Origin: Paragordius varius
Lineage: Eukaryota > Nematomorpha
Assembly: GCA_964247055.1 (NCBI GenBank)
Contig: OZ176055.1
Coordinates: 7,998,001-8,062,000, forward strand
Length of the DNA: 64,000 nucleotides
Reading direction: 5' to 3'
Positions 58,737-64,000 of the stretch are shown piece by piece. The notes beneath the pieces are model-generated. The model was given only the letters and a program-made list of their open reading frames with translations, was not told the DNA's origin and ran no database searches. The position numbers were made by a program, and so were the translations under genes. Numbering within the stretch: the first letter of the stretch is position 1; every line of letters begins with the position of its first letter.

Positions 58737-60525
58737 AAATTTTATTAGAAATTCTTTTTATACCTTTATATGGTAAAAATTAAAAAAGACAAAACGAATA
58801 CGTATAAATACAAATACTTTCACAAGCTCTACTGCTTTTTTATAAACATTAAAACTATATAATTACAAATTCGAAATATAACATTGATATTAATTATCAA
58901 TTTATATCTTTTTTCTAAAATATATATTGCAACTGAAAACGCGATGACTGTATGTAGTATTTTATTAAGTAAAAAATATCTTTGAGTTTATTTGACTGTA
59001 TAAAATTTCACTTTTTATTGTATATGCATTGCACCAAAATTAATTTAATAAATATGAATTCCTTATGTCATGAACTTTTCTCTAACTATTTTTAACTTAA
59101 AACAACAACTCTCATGTATAGTAGGCTAAGTTATAAGAATACTTATTAATACAAAATATATCATGGCTATAAACATTAAAAAACAGCAATTTTAAAATGG
59201 ATTTAACAGAAAAAAAAAGAAAAATGGTATATTAAGTAAAAAAAATTTAAACTAGTCATTTCATATATTATAAGTAAATGGGAGTTTATTTATATAAATG
59301 TATGTATCGAAAAAAACAGGTAAGATTAAATATGTCATATTTTTACCTTTATGTATTATTTATGACCATTTTAAAAATCTCACTCTCTCAAAATATTTTT
59401 ATTCTTAGAGAGTCTATTAGGTCTATAAGTGTTTATGTTGAAATGGAGGGGGCTTTGTTATCGAAAAAGTATTTTCAACTTGTATTAAATTTAATTTTTA
59501 GTTTGAACTGGAAAAAAAAGATAAATATCAAGAAAAAATATTTATTAATAATTTATGTTTTTCCGTGCTTTGATATATTTAAGCTTAAAATATTTCAGAA
59601 ATTAAATGTTGAAATTTTTAAACTTGCTTGTTTGACATGATAATGATTACAGAACGAATAATTGTGTTGGGTTTGCACTTAAAAAAGATATTTCTTTATA
59701 AAATTTGAAATATATTTTATTTATATATCAATATTGATCATGTGTTAGAACGTAACGATGTAATTCAATAATAAAATCCAAATGATAAAATAATTCTAGT
59801 TTGAAATTTCATAATTTAACATTTTAAATTTTAATGAAAAATCATGTTGATACTTATATATGTGTGTGTGCTTGAAACAACGTTTAAATAGTAATTATAC
59901 CATCATTTACCCTCGAAATTTATCATTAAAAATAAACTATTTTTGTTATTCATTCTGATCTATAAATTAACATCACCCTAAATGAATTTATATTTTTTCT
60001 TAAACTAACATTCAATAACTAAGTTTTCGATACTTTTATGGAAAAAATATATATTGTCACAGGGAACTCACGGCCCTTCGAGACTTTATATGCGGCCTGA
60101 GAATTTGGAAATCCATAATTTGCAAAAGATATGGCCACAAAATGCTTTTGTTTAATTAGTATTTAAAAACAATTTTTTTAACTAGATCAAAAGTTGTTTT
60201 ATTGTGTTTGCATTTAACAATGTTATATTTAAATATAATAAATAATTATAAATTCCCTTAGTAATTTCAAATGAGACCCGTCGGATTATTTTAACCGAAA
60301 TGCGGCCCCCGAAACCATTTGTGTCGGACACCCCTAAAATTAGGGTAATAGAAACATAAAAATAGTTAATTATACTTAAAACATATATCTTCAAATGTCA
60401 GTTATGGTTCAATACAATCATTAGGGAGAATCTAAAATCTTCAAGTGTTAGTTTAACATATTTAATAGTGTATGTATGTAGTATAAAATTTATCAAAATT
60501 TTATTCTAGTTAAAGTAAACGAAAA
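58737..60525. other. Intergenic downstream of EDC4
   Basis: Low-complexity AT-rich sequence. 59896-60020 retains scraps of family A (ATTTACCCTCGAAATTTATC, ATCACCCTAAATGAA); 60061-60346 resembles 10420-10700 and ends in GTGTCGGACACCCCTA, possibly a worn hAT-like element. An open frame of 120 codons at 59278-59640 is Lys/Ile/Phe-rich with no family resemblance. Confidence 0.35.
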
Positions 60526-62068
60526 ATGGCAACAGAACAAAAGTAAATTCTTTTAAAAATGATCAATCATTAATATTGGATTATATTTTAATCCAAATAA
60601 AGGGTTGTTATTAATATATTTTTCATACACGCATACACATATGTAAGATATCCTGACCCAGGCATTGAATTTTGGGGTCAATTTAACAAATTTAGTTAAA
60701 AGTTTTCTTTAAAGGTATTAATTAATTGTTAATTATTTAAATTCACCACCGTTATATTTATATAGGTTTGTATAATATTTCTTTGGAATTGATTTTTGTT
60801 TTTCAATCTGGTATCATACGATATTTAGGTTTCATTGCAATTATCCACTGTTTTAAACGTTCTAATTTATAGTTGCGCAAATTATGGTAGATAGTTTGTA
60901 AAATATGCAGTCACAAACAATAATCATGGCAAAAAATATAAAGCATCCCAATTGCTAATTATAATTATTTTAAAGTTGGAAAATTTTTATTCAATCATAA
61001 ATATAAGGTATTTTTATCACAATATAAATTAAATGTATCTGAAACACTGCTTTACTATTTGGGGTAGATTTGTAAGCAGTTTTAAATTCAAAAGTAAATA
61101 TAATAATATTGGAATATTTGAAAAAATGCCAGTTTTTTGGCGCATGATTCAATTTTTTTTTAAAAAATGTAATATTATAAAATATTATTATCGCCTTTGT
61201 CAATTTTTTTTCCTTTGGATTTTTTTAATCACTAATACAACGAGTAAATAGGATTTTATGATAAAATATAAAATAACTATAAGAGATTCGTATATTTAGC
61301 AATAAATTTTTGAATCTATTGATTTTATAGTCAGTTGCTTATTTAAACCTGGTTTTAAAGCGCTCTCAATTTTGGAGTCTTAGTTAGAAAATTTTAATAT
61401 TTTAAACTTGGTTAGTAAATTCATGAGAACAATGTCTAATATATTTAATTTATAACCAAAACAACTTTCAAACCAGTTTATCTACAAATTTAAAGTCTGG
61501 GTTAAATTATTTCTAAAATGAATCATTTTTAAAAAAAACTATAAGGTAAATGAGTGTTTTAAAATACGAATAAAGTTTTGCTTGAAGTGGGTCGTTTTTA
61601 ATAATTAATTCTTTAACTTATCATTAACCATTTACAGTTTTTTCTCATATGTTATAAAATATTTATTGCATTTTAATTTTTGGATCATATGGTGCGCATT
61701 GCGAGTTTTCGGTTTCAGTTATATATGAAAAAGTCTTTTATTTTTTTCAAACTTTTTGTATAAGAATGGAATTTTCTTTAGAGTTAGATAAGCATTTAAA
61801 GGAAAATTATCAAATTTAAAGGAAAAAATGTCAAAAAAGATCCATCATTATCCCCCACATATTTTAATAATTTTTATGTGTATGTTGAAGCTAAAATAAA
61901 TAAATTTTTATTTAAATCTTGATAAAAAAACTTAGACATTCTCATGGCATAAACAATGCTTGGATAACTAGCCTGCCTCTTCAAAAAAGTCAGCCAGCCC
62001 CCCATTTTTAGACGCTTTATAAAATGCATATAAATGACAGATTTTTGCATAATTTTATTATCAACTTG

Positions 62069-62108
<40 letters not shown>

Positions 62109-62409
62109 CAGGGATCCATTAAATCGCGATAAGGATTTAACAAGAGCCCCAAAAAATTTGAATTATTTTCAAAATAATAATAATATAGATATAAAAACTC
62201 TCCAAAATTTAGGTTTATCGCTGCAAATTAAATATTTTTCAATTTTTTGTAAAGATAAGTAATATAAATAATGTATAAACCAAATTATTCAACCGTAAGA
62301 TGTAATAATTTTCATAATAATTATTACATAAAATTTTTATATTGGAATTGCATCTAAAAGGACAACTGTTAACTATTTTTTTGCAGACTTTAAAGTCAAT
62401 TTTTCTTAA
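60526..62409 (+). CDS. Possible micro-protein gene, 46 residues, three exons
   Basis: Not recognised. ATG at 60526 in a good context (AAAAATGG), with exon 60526-60542 and a GTAAAT donor. Next is exon 62112-62212, after TTTCAG and before GTTTAT, and then exon 62387-62409 after a strong TTTTTTTGCAG acceptor, ending in TAA. The phases (2, then 1) close exactly. The product begins MATEQKDPLNRDKDLTRAPK and ends LQNLDFKVNFS. It is strongly charged with no signal peptide or membrane segment. The middle exon has higher GC than its surroundings, as in the confident genes. With so short a product, the fit could be chance; I treat this as a hypothesis. Confidence 0.3.
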
Positions 62410-63041
62410 CCTAATATATATATATATATATATATATATTTAATTATTTATACTTAATCATCTTAAAAACGTAATAATAAAATCAAAGTAATTTTGACAT
62501 AAGTTATATATATTAATCTTTTAATTTTCTTTATATTCCTTTTCAAGGTGCGCAAAATACATTACCTGTCCACATAATTTATATTATATATATATATGGG
62601 CCAAGTTTAAAAGTTATACATTTTATATTATTTTTTAAATGGTGTATAATTATAACTTTTAAATATTTTTTTAAGGAGAGAAAAAAATGTATGTCGGTAT
62701 TTTTATGGACTTTTGTTTAAAATGGTATAAAAGATGACATAATTTTATATGTTTTTAATTTTTTGTCGGTGAAGATTTGTCTCGCTCGTAAAGTTAAATA
62801 GATATATACATAGGTATAATTTTCAATCACTCATAAATTTTATAGATATTTTTGTGTAACATTTTAATATTTTAGTAATATATTTTACGCAATTATTATA
62901 AATAAGCAGATTAATATATCAAAAATATGATAAAATTTTATCGACAAAGTCAATTATAGAATTATGTTAAAGAATGTGTGTGTATCCTATAAATTTTACC
63001 ATATACCCTTTAAAATTGTGAGTTTAAAACATTTTAAAATG
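62410..63041. other. Intergenic
   Basis: TA microsatellite at about 62419-62440; otherwise nothing recognised. Confidence 0.35.
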
Positions 63042-63042
63042 T

Positions 63043-63330
63043 ACAGTGAAAATTTAAAATATACGGACAAAAATAACTTAAAGACAAATATTTTTTCTAA
63101 AAGACAACCAAACTTTTCAAAACTTTAATTTTTCTCAAATAATCTATTTTGTTACAATTCAAAAATATAGAATTAATTGTGTTTGTATTATATAATTCCA
63201 TTTCATACTTTGCCATTTAAAACAATTAGTTATATTGAAATAAGACATGATTTAAAAAGTATGGGGTTGTCTTTAGAAAAAAAAATTGTCTATATTTTTA
63301 CTTTTTGTCCGTATAATTTCAATTTTAACT
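63043..63330. mobile_element. Inverted-repeat element with TA flanks, family F
   Basis: CAGTGAAAATTTAAAATATA at the left, then CGGACAAAAA and AAAGACAA...AAAAGACAACC. These are mirrored on the right by GGTTGTCTTTAGAAA, ACTTTTTGTCCGTATAA and TCAATTTTAACTG. TA on both sides fits a Tc1/mariner-type target. Related fragments: 41470-41530, 45925-45985, 53405-53560. Confidence 0.7.
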
Positions 63331-64000
63331 GTAATTTATAGATATATATATAGTATGAAAAATCTAAAAATAATTTTTTTTATCAAAATACTTAGCTGTT
63401 GACACCTACTTACCTCCTTTAAATTAATACAATAATTAAATTGGTGGTTTAACTAATTAAACGAGATCTATATATTACAAACCCCAGGAGAGATAGTTTA
63501 TTATCAAATTCTTTATGTTGCGTTTTTGTTTGAAATGACAAAATCTTTGATTTGTCCTAGCCTGTGCTTAAGCTTGAGCTTTTAAGATTTCAAAAAATAA
63601 TTAAATTTATATTTGTTTTTTGTTTTATATTTGAAACAAAATTTTCAATTTTTACAATATAATTGTACATATAAAGAGATGAAACATAAAGCAATGCAAT
63701 GCAATTAATATAATTATAGATCATAATATTTAAATATTTTAGAAAACATGATATATTTCACTTTAAATACGCTTAAACATTTCGATTTTACCCTTGATTT
63801 CAAATTCACCCTTAAAATTAGTTACCAGTTAGTGGGCTAAATGTTGTCAAATTGATTATAATTATTGATTGCTGGCATAATTTTTAAATGTTTCAGTGTT
63901 ATTACTCAATTTTGTTAATTTAATGTTTAATATTTGATTTCACGTGAAATTTTTCCTATAATATTAATAAATGAAGACTTAGGACCTTAAATTAAAAATT
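63331..64000. other. Intergenic to window end
   Basis: 63772-63822 contains a scrap of a family A end (TTCAAATTCACCCTTAAAA). No gene seen. Confidence 0.35.

Noticed and set aside
59278-59640. 120-codon open frame, plus strand
   Set aside because: Lys/Ile/Phe-rich translation typical of AT-rich non-coding DNA, no domain or signal pattern, no supported splice partners.

Overview
The window is about three-quarters A+T and carries spliced, GT-AG intron-containing genes of animal families: a GAF-domain cyclic-nucleotide phosphodiesterase, a secreted antistasin-type protein, a membrane-anchored Kunitz protein, BPNT1, the ESCRT-II subunit SNF8 and the decapping scaffold EDC4. This points to an invertebrate metazoan with a very AT-rich, transposon-loaded genome. 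I cannot name the phylum from sequence alone. An unusual trait is the presence of 22-30 nt introns next to introns of hundreds of bases. No viral or LTR-type element, tRNA, rRNA or CRISPR array was recognised.

Layout. 1-7260 (minus): 5' and middle part of a PDE11-type gene; the catalytic domain runs off the left edge. 7261-27100: gene-poor, filled with non-autonomous DNA transposons (two Helitrons, one holding a ~310-bp tandem array; two hAT-type elements; two large fold-back elements, one with a TTAA element nested in it; small inverted-repeat elements). 27110-28793 (plus): secreted two-domain antistasin-like protein. 28794-32110: intergenic with TTAA elements. 32111-35457 (plus): BPNT1. 36613-38342 (minus): signal peptide, three Kunitz units, Thr-rich stalk, one transmembrane helix, charged tail. 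38343-42432: repeats. 42433-43651 (plus): SNF8. 44231-58736 (plus): EDC4 in about 34 exons, its larger introns packed with short inverted-repeat elements. 58737-64000: mostly featureless, with a possible 46-residue micro-protein gene and one more inverted-repeat element.

The genes are functionally independent: cyclic-nucleotide breakdown (PDE11), PAP breakdown in sulfate metabolism (BPNT1), endosomal sorting (SNF8), mRNA decapping (EDC4) and two extracellular or cell-surface protease-inhibitor-type proteins. There is no sign of an operon. SNF8 and EDC4 are in tandem, roughly 0.6 kb apart. Exon borders were inferred by keeping reading phase through every junction and by matching remembered family sequences; in each gene reported with confidence the phases close exactly to a stop codon (or, for the PDE, to the window edge).
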